Of a DNA stretch of 64,000 bases, positions 57,611 to 64,000 are shown piece after piece. Location: NCBI GenBank assembly GCA_963783145.1, contig CAWAMM010000004.1, positions 310,001 to 374,000 on the forward strand, in the 5' to 3' direction. The stretch is from DATGKG01 sp963783145. GTDB taxonomy: Bacteria > Desulfobacterota > Binatia > Binatales > Binataceae. The translations under genes and the position numbers were made by a program. The first letter of the stretch is position 1; the number at the start of each line of letters is the position of its first letter. The notes under the pieces are model-generated. The model searched no databases and was not told the origin of the DNA. It worked only from the letters and a program-made list of their open reading frames with translations.

Positions 57611-57806
57611 CGAAATCTCCTTGGGACTGATTGGTTCCGGTGCGACGCCGATTTAATTGGTCTTCGCGCTCCGGACCTCACCTGCGCTCATATCGCCATA
57701 GCGAGGGTTTTTCAAGGAAGCCGGCCAGGCGCGGCCTCTTTCATTGCGGCGCGCGGTCGGTTAACTGAGATGCCATCGGCGCTTCCGCGCAATTGGAGAA
57801 CCATCG

Positions 57807-58949
57807 ATGTTTGGCTTCGACCTGACCGAGGAACAGCTGGAACTAAAGTCGCTGGCGCGGAAGTTTTCCGAGCAGGAGATAATTCCGCGCGCGAAGGAAT
57901 GCGACGAGAAGGAAATCTTCCCGCGCGACGTCGCGCAGAAGGCGTGGGACGCGGGGCTCATCAACTTCGGCGTTCCCAAGGAACTCGGCGGACCCGGCCT
58001 CGATATCCTGGAAACCTGCCTCATCGCCGAAGAGCTGAACTACGGATGCGCCGGGATCACGAACTCCATCGCGGCCAATGACCTCGCGACGCTGCCGCTG
58101 CTGATCGCCGGCAACGAGGAGCAGAAGAAAACCTACCTCGGCGCGCTGATGAAGAAGCTTTCGTTCTGCGCGTTCGCGATTACCGAGCCGGGCGCGGGCT
58201 CCGACGTCGCGGGCATGAGCACCAGCTATCGGCGCGAGGGCGACGAGTACGTGATCAACGGCACCAAGCATTTTATCTCCAACGGCTCGGTGGCGGATTG
58301 GTACGTGACCTTCGCGACCTCGGACAAGCGCCTCAAGCACAAGGGCATCTCATGTTTCGTGTTTCCCGCGACGACTCCCGGCATTACCAGGCGCAGGATG
58401 CATGGCAAGCTGGGGCAGCGGGCGGCGGATACCGCCGAGATTTTTTTTGAAGATGTGCGAATTCCGGCGAGCGCGCTGGTTGGGCGCGAAGGCGAGGGCT
58501 TCAAGTACGCGATGGGCACCTTCGACAAGAGCCGCCCGGAGATCGGCTCGATCGCCGTCGGAATCTCGCAGCGCGCGCTGGACGAATGCCTCAAGTATTC
58601 GCGCCAGCGCAACGCGTTCGGACAGCCGATCGCGAATTTCCAGGCGGTGCAGTTCATGATGGCCGACATGGCCATCAACATCGAGGCGAGCCGGCTGCTC
58701 ACCTACAAGGCCGCATGGCTGGTCGATAAGGATGCGCCACCCAGCGCGATTTCTGCGATCGCGAAGGCGTTCAGCGCCGATGCGTGCATGAAGAATACAA
58801 CTGATGCGGTGCAGATCTTCGGCGGCTACGGCTATATGAACGAATACCCGGTCGCGAAGCTGATGCGCGATGCGAAGCTGCTGCAGATTTATGAGGGCAC
58901 GTCGCAGATCCAGCGCGTCGTCATCGCGAGGAATTTGCTGAAGGACTAG
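57807..58949 (+). CDS. Acyl-CoA dehydrogenase, short-chain type
   Basis: A 380-residue canonical acyl-CoA dehydrogenase. Motifs: FAITEPGAGSDVAGMSTSYRREG (about 120-142), VINGTKHFISNGSVADWYV, GISQRALDECLKYSRQRNAFGQPIANFQ (about 250-277) and QIFGGYGYMNEYPVAKLMRDAKLLQIYEGTSQIQRVVIARNLL (about 333-375). The catalytic Glu of YEGTSQIQR is in place, in contrast to the gene at 11797. The sequence is close to short/medium-chain or butyryl-CoA enzymes. It needs ETF, which is not encoded here. The C-terminus overlaps a convergent lipoprotein gene by four bases. Confidence 0.95.
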   Translation: MFGFDLTEEQLELKSLARKFSEQEIIPRAKECDEKEIFPRDVAQKAWDAGLINFGVPKELGGPGLDILETCLIAEELNYGCAGITNSIAANDLATLPLLIAGNEEQKKTYLGALMKKLSFCAFAITEPGAGSDVAGMSTSYRREGDEYVINGTKHFISNGSVADWYVTFATSDKRLKHKGISCFVFPATTPGITRRRMHGKLGQRAADTAEIFFEDVRIPASALVGREGEGFKYAMGTFDKSRPEIGSIAVGISQRALDECLKYSRQRNAFGQPIANFQAVQFMMADMAINIEASRLLTYKAAWLVDKDAPPSAISAIAKAFSADACMKNTTDAVQIFGGYGYMNEYPVAKLMRDAKLLQIYEGTSQIQRVVIARNLLKD

Positions 58950-59275
58950 CGATAGCCGTCGGGCGCGGCATCATCGGAATCGGGCTGCGCCTTGGGATGC
59001 GGCAGCGGAGGATCTTGATCCTCGTGGCCGTCAACCGAGCCGAGGTAATTGCCCTTGTGATAGACGCCGACATCGCCGCTGGTGGGATCGGGGAAAATAT
59101 TCCACTCGCCGTTGGGGTCGCTATCGAACATCACGGATTTGGGCGGCTGCGGGGCCACTGCGACAGGCGGTGGTGGTGAGGGCGGCTTCTCAGGCGGAGT
59201 GGTGCATCCGAAGAACGCAAACGCGCCCAATGCCAGAATCGTCGAACCCGCGGTGCGCCTGAAGACTAGCCCCAT
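58946..59275 (-). CDS. Small lipoprotein
   Basis: A 109-residue exported lipoprotein. The chosen start (59275) gives a signal peptide (MGLVFRRTAGSTILALGAFA) with lipobox FFGC. The in-frame extension to 59335 adds a non-signal leader. The mature part is rich in Pro, Asp and Gly (PPEKPPSPPPPVAVAPQPP; NGEWNIFPDPTSGDVGVYHKGNYLGSVDGHEDQDPP). The second half has a beta-like motif. No domain is recognised. It overlaps the end of the convergent acyl-CoA dehydrogenase gene. Confidence 0.65.
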   Translation of the reverse strand: MGLVFRRTAGSTILALGAFAFFGCTTPPEKPPSPPPPVAVAPQPPKSVMFDSDPNGEWNIFPDPTSGDVGVYHKGNYLGSVDGHEDQDPPLPHPKAQPDSDDAAPDGYR

Positions 59276-59347
59276 CTGAACTCGCAAACCAAAGCGAGAT
59301 TCAAATATCTTCGTCACGCGCGGCGCGAGGCGCAAGGCCCCCGGCCG

Positions 59348-60127
59348 CTACGCAGCGTTGCCTTTGAACATGCCACCGGCGATGCGCGCGACCAGCGACC
59401 GCGGCGTGAAGCGCGTCGACTGCGCCATGACCTGATTGATGATGCCGTTGATGCGCACCGACTTGCCGCGTTTGGCCGAAGCCAGCGCCTGCGCCACCAC
59501 CGTTTTCGCATCCATGTACGCGAACGATGGCACTCCGGTCTCGTTGACCCCGGCGACATCCTGAAACTCGGTGCGGGTTGGTCCGGGGCACAGCGCCATC
59601 ACGGTGACGCCGAAGGGTTTCGCTTCAAAAGCCACCGCCTCGGAGAAATCGAGCACGAAGGATTTGGTGGCCGCATAGGTTGCCATGTAGGGGACCGGCT
59701 GAAACGCCGCGGTCGAGGCCACATTAATGATAGTGCCGCGACGCCTCGCGACCATCCCTTCGAGGAAGAGGCGGGTCATCGAGACCAGCGAAGTGACATT
59801 GAGGTTGATCTCTTCGACCTCGCGATCGAGCGGCAGGTTATGAAAAATTCCATGAGTGCCGAAGCCGGCGTTGTTGACGAGATAGTCGATCTCGAGGCCG
59901 CGCTCGGAAATCTGCCGATGCAGATTCGTTGCGGCGTCCGGCTGCCCGAGGTCACATGCGATCACCTCGACCTTCGAAGAGCCAAGCTTTATCGCTTCGG
60001 CCGCGACCACCTTGAGGCGATCCTCGCGGCGCGCAGTCAGGACCAGGTCGTAGTTTTCGCGCGCGAGTTGACGCGCGAATTCCTCGCCGAGTCCGCTCGA
60101 GGCTCCGGTGATCAGTGCGGTTGCCAT
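59348..60127 (-). CDS. Short-chain dehydrogenase/reductase (DltE/YciK-like)
   Basis: A 259-residue SDR. Cofactor loop ALITGASSGLGEEFA (about 4-18), NNAGFG (about 88), Ser in INVASTAAF (about 137) and YAATKSF (about 152) giving the catalytic Tyr and Lys. The Arg after the second strand (TARREDRLK) favours NADPH. GPTRTEF and VAQALASAKRGKSVRINGIINQVMAQ resemble the broad short-chain oxidoreductases acting on lipids or xenobiotics. It is separated from the UDP-xylose synthase gene by 26 bases and may share its transcript. Confidence 0.92.
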   Translation of the reverse strand: MATALITGASSGLGEEFARQLARENYDLVLTARREDRLKVVAAEAIKLGSSKVEVIACDLGQPDAATNLHRQISERGLEIDYLVNNAGFGTHGIFHNLPLDREVEEINLNVTSLVSMTRLFLEGMVARRRGTIINVASTAAFQPVPYMATYAATKSFVLDFSEAVAFEAKPFGVTVMALCPGPTRTEFQDVAGVNETGVPSFAYMDAKTVVAQALASAKRGKSVRINGIINQVMAQSTRFTPRSLVARIAGGMFKGNAA

Positions 60128-60153
60128 TGAATCTCCAAAAAATCCCCTCGACC

Positions 60154-61098
60154 CTAGGTGCGAGTCAGTTTCAGTTCGTTGCGAAAATACTCGATGCTGC
60201 GTTTCAGCCCCTCGCGCAGGGGAATCTTCGGTTCCCAGCCCAGATGCTTCTTCGCCAGCGTGATGTCGGGGCGCCGGCGCGTCGGGTCATCGGGGCGCGT
60301 CGGCTTGCGTACGATCTTCGAGGAACTGCCGGTCAGCTCGATGGTCAGCTTAGCGAGCTCCTCGACGGTGAACTCATCGGGATTGCCGATGTTCACCGGA
60401 CCGGTGAACCCGGTCGGCGTGTTCATCATGCGAACGATGCCTTCGATGAGGTCGTCGACATACGCGAAGGAACGGGTCGCGCTTCCGTCCCCGTAAAGTT
60501 CGAGCGGCTCGCCCTTGAGCGCCGCCACGCAGAAGTTCGAGACCACGCGGCCATCGTTGATCGCCATCCGCGGACCATAGGTGTTGAAGATGCGCACGAT
60601 CTTGACGTCGACGTTGTTCTGGCGATGGTAGTTCATCATCAGGCATTCGGCGAGGCGCTTGCCCTCGTCGTAACACGAGCGCTCGCCGTTCGGATTGACG
60701 TGTCCCCAGTAGTCTTCCGTTTGCGGATGGACTTCCGGATCGCCATAGACCTCGCTGGTCGAAGTGAGCAGGATGCGCGCCTTCACCCGCTTCGCCATCC
60801 CGAGCGTGTTGATCGCGCCGAGCACGCTGGTCTTGACGGTTTTGACGGGGTTGTACTGGTAGTGGACCGGCGAGGCCGGGCAGGCGAGGTTATAAATCTG
60901 ATCGACTTCGAGCAGGATCGGTTCGACGATATCGTGGCGAATGATCTCAAAGTTCTGATAGTCGCGCAGGTGAAGAATGTTGGCGCGCTTGCCGCTGAAG
61001 TAGTTGTCGAGGCAGATCACCTCTTGTGCGTCTTTCAGCAGGCGTTCGCAGAGATGGGAACCGAGAAAACCGGCGCCGCCGGTAACGAGAATCCTCAC
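60154..61098 (-). CDS. UDP-glucuronate decarboxylase (UDP-xylose synthase type)
   Basis: A 314-residue extended SDR that converts UDP-glucuronate to UDP-xylose, for capsule or lipopolysaccharide sugars. Motifs: VTGGAGFLGSHLCERLL (about 4-20), STSEVYGDPEVHPQ (about 110-124), SCYDEGKRLAE (catalytic Tyr and Lys, about 141-151), FNTYGPRM and the end EPKIPLREGLKRSIEYF. The SYDEGKR-type motif and STSEVYGD separate it from epimerases. The start is a GTG with TAGGAGG upstream. It is immediately downstream of a DegT-type aminotransferase, so both make an amino- or pentose-sugar for the surface. Confidence 0.93.
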   Translation of the reverse strand: MRILVTGGAGFLGSHLCERLLKDAQEVICLDNYFSGKRANILHLRDYQNFEIIRHDIVEPILLEVDQIYNLACPASPVHYQYNPVKTVKTSVLGAINTLGMAKRVKARILLTSTSEVYGDPEVHPQTEDYWGHVNPNGERSCYDEGKRLAECLMMNYHRQNNVDVKIVRIFNTYGPRMAINDGRVVSNFCVAALKGEPLELYGDGSATRSFAYVDDLIEGIVRMMNTPTGFTGPVNIGNPDEFTVEELAKLTIELTGSSSKIVRKPTRPDDPTRRRPDITLAKKHLGWEPKIPLREGLKRSIEYFRNELKLTRT

Positions 61099-61117
61099 CC
61101 GTGCCTCCTAGCAGCTT

Positions 61118-62299
61118 TTAGCGTTTGTTTTCGCGAACCAGGCTTCGCACTGTCTCAATCACATAATTCACGTCATCCGCGCTCATCGCGGCATAAATCG
61201 GCAGCGACAGACAACGGCTGAAAATGTCCTCGGTCACCGGAAATTCCCCGGTCCGGTAACCGTAAGTCTTCTGATAGAAATCCATGGTATGCAGCGGGAT
61301 GCAATGCACCGAGGTGCCGATACCGCGCTCGCGCAACATCTCGACGAACTGATTGCGCCCGACCTTGAGCAGCTCGGGGCGCAGCCGCAACACATACAGA
61401 TGCCATGCATGCTCGACGCCCGGCTCGACATAGGGTACCTGCAATGCGTCTTCGGTCTTGAAGGCCTCGGTGAAGGTGCGCGCGACTTCCGTCCGGCGTC
61501 GCATGAACTGATCGCACTTCTTGATTTGCGCGAGTCCGATTGCCGCGTGCACGTCGGACAGATTGTACTTGAAGCCAGTGTCGTGGATCTCATAAAACCA
61601 CGAGCCGGTCTTGTCGTAGCGCTTCCACGCGTCCTTGTTCATGCCGTGGAGGCTCGCGACCTGGATTTTCTCGGCCAGCGCGTCATCTTCGGTCATGATC
61701 GCGCCACCCTCGGCGGTGGTGATGTTCTTGGTCGCATAGAAGCTGAAGCAGGTGAGATCGCCGATGGTGCCGATGCGGGTCATCCCGCGCCCTTCCATGT
61801 GGCGCGCGGCGCCGATCGCATGCGCCGCATCTTCGACGATTTTCAAATTGTATCGCCGTGCGATGGCGAGGATGCGATCCATATCACATGGTTGCCCGGC
61901 GAAATGCACCGGCTCGATCGCCTTGACCCGCTTATGCCGGCCGCTTTCCAGCACCTCCTCGATTCGCGCGGGGTTGATGTTGAAGGTGCCCGGGTCGACA
62001 TCGACAAAAACCGGCTTGGCGCCCAGATATCCCAGCACCTCGGCGGTTGCGGTAAACGTAAACGGAGTGGTGATAACTTCGTCGCCGGGGCCGATGCCCA
62101 GCGCCCATAGCGCCAGATGCAGGGCTCCGGTGCAGTGCGAGAGCGCGAGCGCGTGCTTCGCGCCGACGTACTGCGCCAGTTCGGTTTCGAAACGTTTGGC
62201 CTTGGGGCCGGTGGTGATCCATCCCGAGCGCAGAGATTCGATGACCTCGTGCTCCTCCTCGGGACCAATCGAAGGACGGAAAAAGGGAACTTCTCGCAT
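61118..62299 (-). CDS. DegT/DnrJ/EryC1/StrS aminotransferase
   Basis: A 393-residue PLP-dependent sugar aminotransferase, probably making a 4-amino-4-deoxy sugar nucleotide. Motifs: PFFRPSIGPEEEHEVIESLRSGWITTGP (about 4-31), the PLP lysine in CFSFYATKNITTAEGGAI (about 184-201, Lys191), and VEDAAHAIGA (Asp-His). The substrate-binding DVHAAIGLAQIKKCD follows. Its gene comes immediately before the UDP-xylose synthase gene in transcription. The pair resembles parts of bacillosamine or ArnB-type pathways. It is 19 bases from the next start. Confidence 0.93.
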   Translation of the reverse strand: MREVPFFRPSIGPEEEHEVIESLRSGWITTGPKAKRFETELAQYVGAKHALALSHCTGALHLALWALGIGPGDEVITTPFTFTATAEVLGYLGAKPVFVDVDPGTFNINPARIEEVLESGRHKRVKAIEPVHFAGQPCDMDRILAIARRYNLKIVEDAAHAIGAARHMEGRGMTRIGTIGDLTCFSFYATKNITTAEGGAIMTEDDALAEKIQVASLHGMNKDAWKRYDKTGSWFYEIHDTGFKYNLSDVHAAIGLAQIKKCDQFMRRRTEVARTFTEAFKTEDALQVPYVEPGVEHAWHLYVLRLRPELLKVGRNQFVEMLRERGIGTSVHCIPLHTMDFYQKTYGYRTGEFPVTEDIFSRCLSLPIYAAMSADDVNYVIETVRSLVRENKR

Positions 62300-62396
62300 T
62301 GATGGTGTCGTGATGTTGCTAGCGAATCGTCAAGCCGATTCGGTTGGTTTCGACGAGTATAAGGGACAAGTCAAAAGGGGAGCAAGGTAGGTTTTG

Positions 62397-62470
62397 ATGA
62401 GACGTGGGGGCGTGGCGGCGGTCGGCGTGGTGGTCGGATGGTACGCGCTGGCGCTCGCGGTGCTGCGCTC
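62397..62470 (+). pseudogene. Remnant of the N-terminus of a membrane glycosyltransferase-like gene
   Basis: The first 22 codons read MRRGGVAAVGVVVGWYALAL and so on, and 16 of 22 residues match the start of the gene at 63058 (MRRRDVVAVGAVVGWYAFAL). The similarity fades near 62470 and the sequence then becomes antisense to the GFA gene. It looks like a truncated duplicate left when the GFA gene and flanks came to lie between the two copies. Confidence 0.55.
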
Positions 62471-62502
62471 GCCAGTCATGCTACGCGTCGCCATTGGAGA
62501 AT

Positions 62503-62976
62503 CTAGGACCTGGAAAGGCTGGCCAGCCCCGGCGCAAGCGCGAGTAGGGCGTCGCGTTCTTCTGCGGTCGGCTGCTCCTTTATCTTCGGTAACGTCGGGT
62601 GCAAACACGCCCACGGCGGCGCACTCCCGGTCCACATCTCAACCTGCGGCCGAAATCCACTAGGGTCATCCAGACTCGCCGCCACAATGATCATCAGGTC
62701 GGGGTAACGATGAGGTTTGACGACCAGCGGCGAGCCGCACTGAGGACAAAAGCCTCGATCCAATGGATACCCGCTGGTCCCGGTCACCCGGTAATATTTC
62801 GGTGATCCACTCGTCAGGGTGAAATTTGCGGCAGGCATAAACAGAAGCGCCGCTGAAGCGTTGCCGCTGGCGCGTTGACAATCGCGGCAATAGCAAATTT
62901 CCGATAGAAGAGGTTCTGCCGAACACTCGTAGCGAATCTCCCCACAGGCGCACCCGCCGCAGAATAGTCCCGACAT
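62503..62976 (-). CDS. GFA-family (CENP-V/GFA domain) zinc protein
   Basis: A 157-residue protein with a zinc fold. Motifs: FCGGCACGEIRYECSAEPLLSEICYCRDCQRASG (about 5-38) and FCPQCGSPLVV (about 95-105), all zinc cysteines present. GFA domains take part in glutathione-dependent formaldehyde activation or are uncharacterised. AAGGAGAG precedes the ATG. It lies between a truncated and an intact copy of a membrane glycosyltransferase-like N-terminus, so it may have arrived by insertion. Confidence 0.9.
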   Translation of the reverse strand: MSGLFCGGCACGEIRYECSAEPLLSEICYCRDCQRASGNASAALLFMPAANFTLTSGSPKYYRVTGTSGYPLDRGFCPQCGSPLVVKPHRYPDLMIIVAASLDDPSGFRPQVEMWTGSAPPWACLHPTLPKIKEQPTAEERDALLALAPGLASLSRS

Positions 62977-63057
62977 AAGGGTCTCTCCTTAATGCTTAAA
63001 ACATGAAGCGATGCCACGTATATCAAATAAGCAAATGGAAATCCGGCTGAAAACTGA

Positions 63058-64000
63058 ATGAGACGTAGGGACGTCGTCGCGGTCGGTGCGGTGGTGGGAT
63101 GGTATGCGTTCGCCCTCGCGATGATGCATCCGCTCGCCGACGGCCCGGTGGCGGATAGCTGGATCTATGCCGAGGCAGTCCGCTGGTTTCGCGCCAGCGG
63201 CGAGTTCCGCTTTCCCGGCTACACCGAGACGATGCCAGTCGCGCAGATACTGTATGGCGCGGGATGGGGATCAATTTTCGGCACCAGTGCGATTTCGCTC
63301 GACCTCGCGAATGTGTCCCTCGGCATCGTCGGCGCGCTCCTTTTGCATGCCCTCGCGATGCGATGCGGTGCGCACTCGTGGCAGGCGCTCGGGGCTGCCG
63401 GCCTTCTGATCTGTAATCCCTGCTACCTGTTTCTCAGCTTCTCGTTCATGAGCGAGATCGCATTTCTCGCGGCACTGCTGGGATCGTATCTGGCGTTCGC
63501 CAATGCCGAGGGCCCAAACCGGATCGCCTGTCTATGGCTCGCGGCGATGCTCGCCCTGATCGCATTCGCGGTGCGTCCATTCGGAGGCGCGGCGATTGTG
63601 GGCTCCGCGAGCGCTGTCCTGCTGTATGACGTGAAGTGGCGAGCACGCCCGCGCGCCACCATGATCCGGCTCGCATCGATGCTGGCGCCCTTCGCGGTCG
63701 CGCTGGTCGGATGCGGGCTCATCTGGATCTGGCTGACGGTCATACGGCCACCGCCATGGAAGCTTGTCCAGCGCGGGACAAATCTTACGCACCTCTTCCA
63801 AGTGCCGCTAACGGAATATCTGCGGATGGGCATCCTCGGCCCGCTGCTCTATCTCGGCATCGTTCTGAGTCCGATGGCGCTGCTGCGCGTCGTATCGAAA
63901 GATACCGGCCGGATTCTCGCACTCGGAGGGGGACTTTTCATCGCGACGGTTGTCCTCGTGCGTATCGGCATTCCCTATCCCGCGACGCCGGAGATGAGTT
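63058..64000 (+). CDS. Multi-pass membrane protein, glycosyltransferase-like (3' end outside window)
   Basis: An open frame of 314 codons that runs off the right edge. It is highly hydrophobic with about eight helices so far (for example VVAVGAVVGWYAFALAM at about 6-22, ALGAAGLLICNPCYLFLSF near 113, LASMLAPFAVALVGCGLIWIWL near 205). An acidic loop after the first helix (PLADGPVADSWIYAEAVRWF) resembles the catalytic loop of GT39/GT83 dolichyl- or undecaprenyl-phosphate-mannose type transferases. A 22-codon remnant of a paralogue lies at 62397. A role in surface polysaccharide or lipid glycosylation is inferred from that and the UXS and DegT neighbours. Confidence 0.75.
   Translation, partial: MRRRDVVAVGAVVGWYAFALAMMHPLADGPVADSWIYAEAVRWFRASGEFRFPGYTETMPVAQILYGAGWGSIFGTSAISLDLANVSLGIVGALLLHALAMRCGAHSWQALGAAGLLICNPCYLFLSFSFMSEIAFLAALLGSYLAFANAEGPNRIACLWLAAMLALIAFAVRPFGGAAIVGSASAVLLYDVKWRARPRATMIRLASMLAPFAVALVGCGLIWIWLTVIRPPPWKLVQRGTNLTHLFQVPLTEYLRMGILGPLLYLGIVLSPMALLRVVSKDTGRILALGGGLFIATVVLVRIGIPYPATPEMS

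Noticed and set aside
56801..58081. A 426-codon plus-strand frame over the rhodanese, ABM and start of the third dehydrogenase
   Set aside because: It is antisense to two recognisable genes and reads as low-complexity Arg/Ala text. It is a shadow frame, and does not weaken the rhodanese reading.
60115..61221. A 368-codon frame antisense to the UDP-xylose synthase gene
   Set aside because: The minus-strand enzyme has complete motifs, and the plus-strand product has none.
1..64000. CRISPR arrays, rRNA genes, prophage or integrase att sites
   Set aside because: No regularly spaced repeats, no ribosomal RNA sequence and no integrase or phage structural genes were seen in either strand.

Overview
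This is a GC-rich chromosomal window from a Gram-negative bacterium. It encodes a TolC-type outer-membrane protein, OmpA/Pal-like peptidoglycan-binding lipoproteins, several other lipoproteins and a caa3-type cytochrome c oxidase subunit II, so the host respires aerobically. No rRNA or tRNA gene was recognised, so placement rests on gene content alone. Three acyl-CoA dehydrogenases, short-chain dehydrogenases, glutathione transferases, Lhr helicase, a GldG/DUF4340 ABC system and a REP-associated transposase would fit an uncultured soil lineage such as Candidatus Binatota or a deltaproteobacterium-like group. That placement is inference with low confidence.

Layout. 1-4 kb: 3' part of a cytochrome oxidase operon, a VapBC module and a TolC-family protein. 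4-11.7 kb: an rluA / small membrane protein / uvrA cluster, pgeF, a MntA-HepT toxin-antitoxin pair and a Gfo/Idh/MocA oxidoreductase. 11.8-14.2 kb: two tandem acyl-CoA dehydrogenases. 14.6-17.1 kb: a secreted protein and two tandem OmpA-like paralogues, one with a 23-proline linker. 17.4-28.8 kb: uvrB, lhr, a frameshifted aconitase gene and an MBL-fold protein. 28.9-36.2 kb: a phosphotransferase, a HlyD-type adaptor, two lipoproteins and a VWA-FHA membrane protein. 36.9-43.5 kb: two GSTs with a GlxA-type regulator, an SDR, YefM-YoeB, EcsC, UdgX and HigBA, with small gene remnants between them. 43.6-48.1 kb: polA followed by an ECF sigma factor, its anti-sigma factor and a secreted protein. 48.1-48.8 kb: a REP-associated transposase element. 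49.2-55.3 kb: a secreted Cys-rich protein, a cupin and a four-gene GldA/F/G-DUF4340 ABC system. 55.3-64 kb: acpS, ferredoxin, GNAT, a rhodanese-CBS gene with an in-frame TGA, an ABM monooxygenase, a third acyl-CoA dehydrogenase, an SDR, and the start of a surface-sugar region (UDP-xylose synthase type decarboxylase, DegT aminotransferase, truncated glycosyltransferase-like membrane protein).

Functional themes. DNA repair is well represented (UvrA, UvrB, Lhr, UdgX, Pol I). Four separate toxin-antitoxin modules lie within 43 kb. Fragments of neighbouring genes recur as short remnants (FHA 3' end, GST 3' end, N-terminus of the membrane glycosyltransferase), which points to repeated local duplication and deletion.

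The most interesting locus is the rhodanese-CBS gene at 56534-57253. A TGA interrupts an otherwise continuous frame at a position where relatives, from memory, carry Cys. A GC-rich hairpin follows immediately with geometry fitting the bacterial SECIS model, so this is a selenoprotein candidate. A plain nonsense mutation or a sequence error remains possible. The aconitase frameshift near 25926-25931 is a second site where gene decay, sequencing error and recoding need to be separated.
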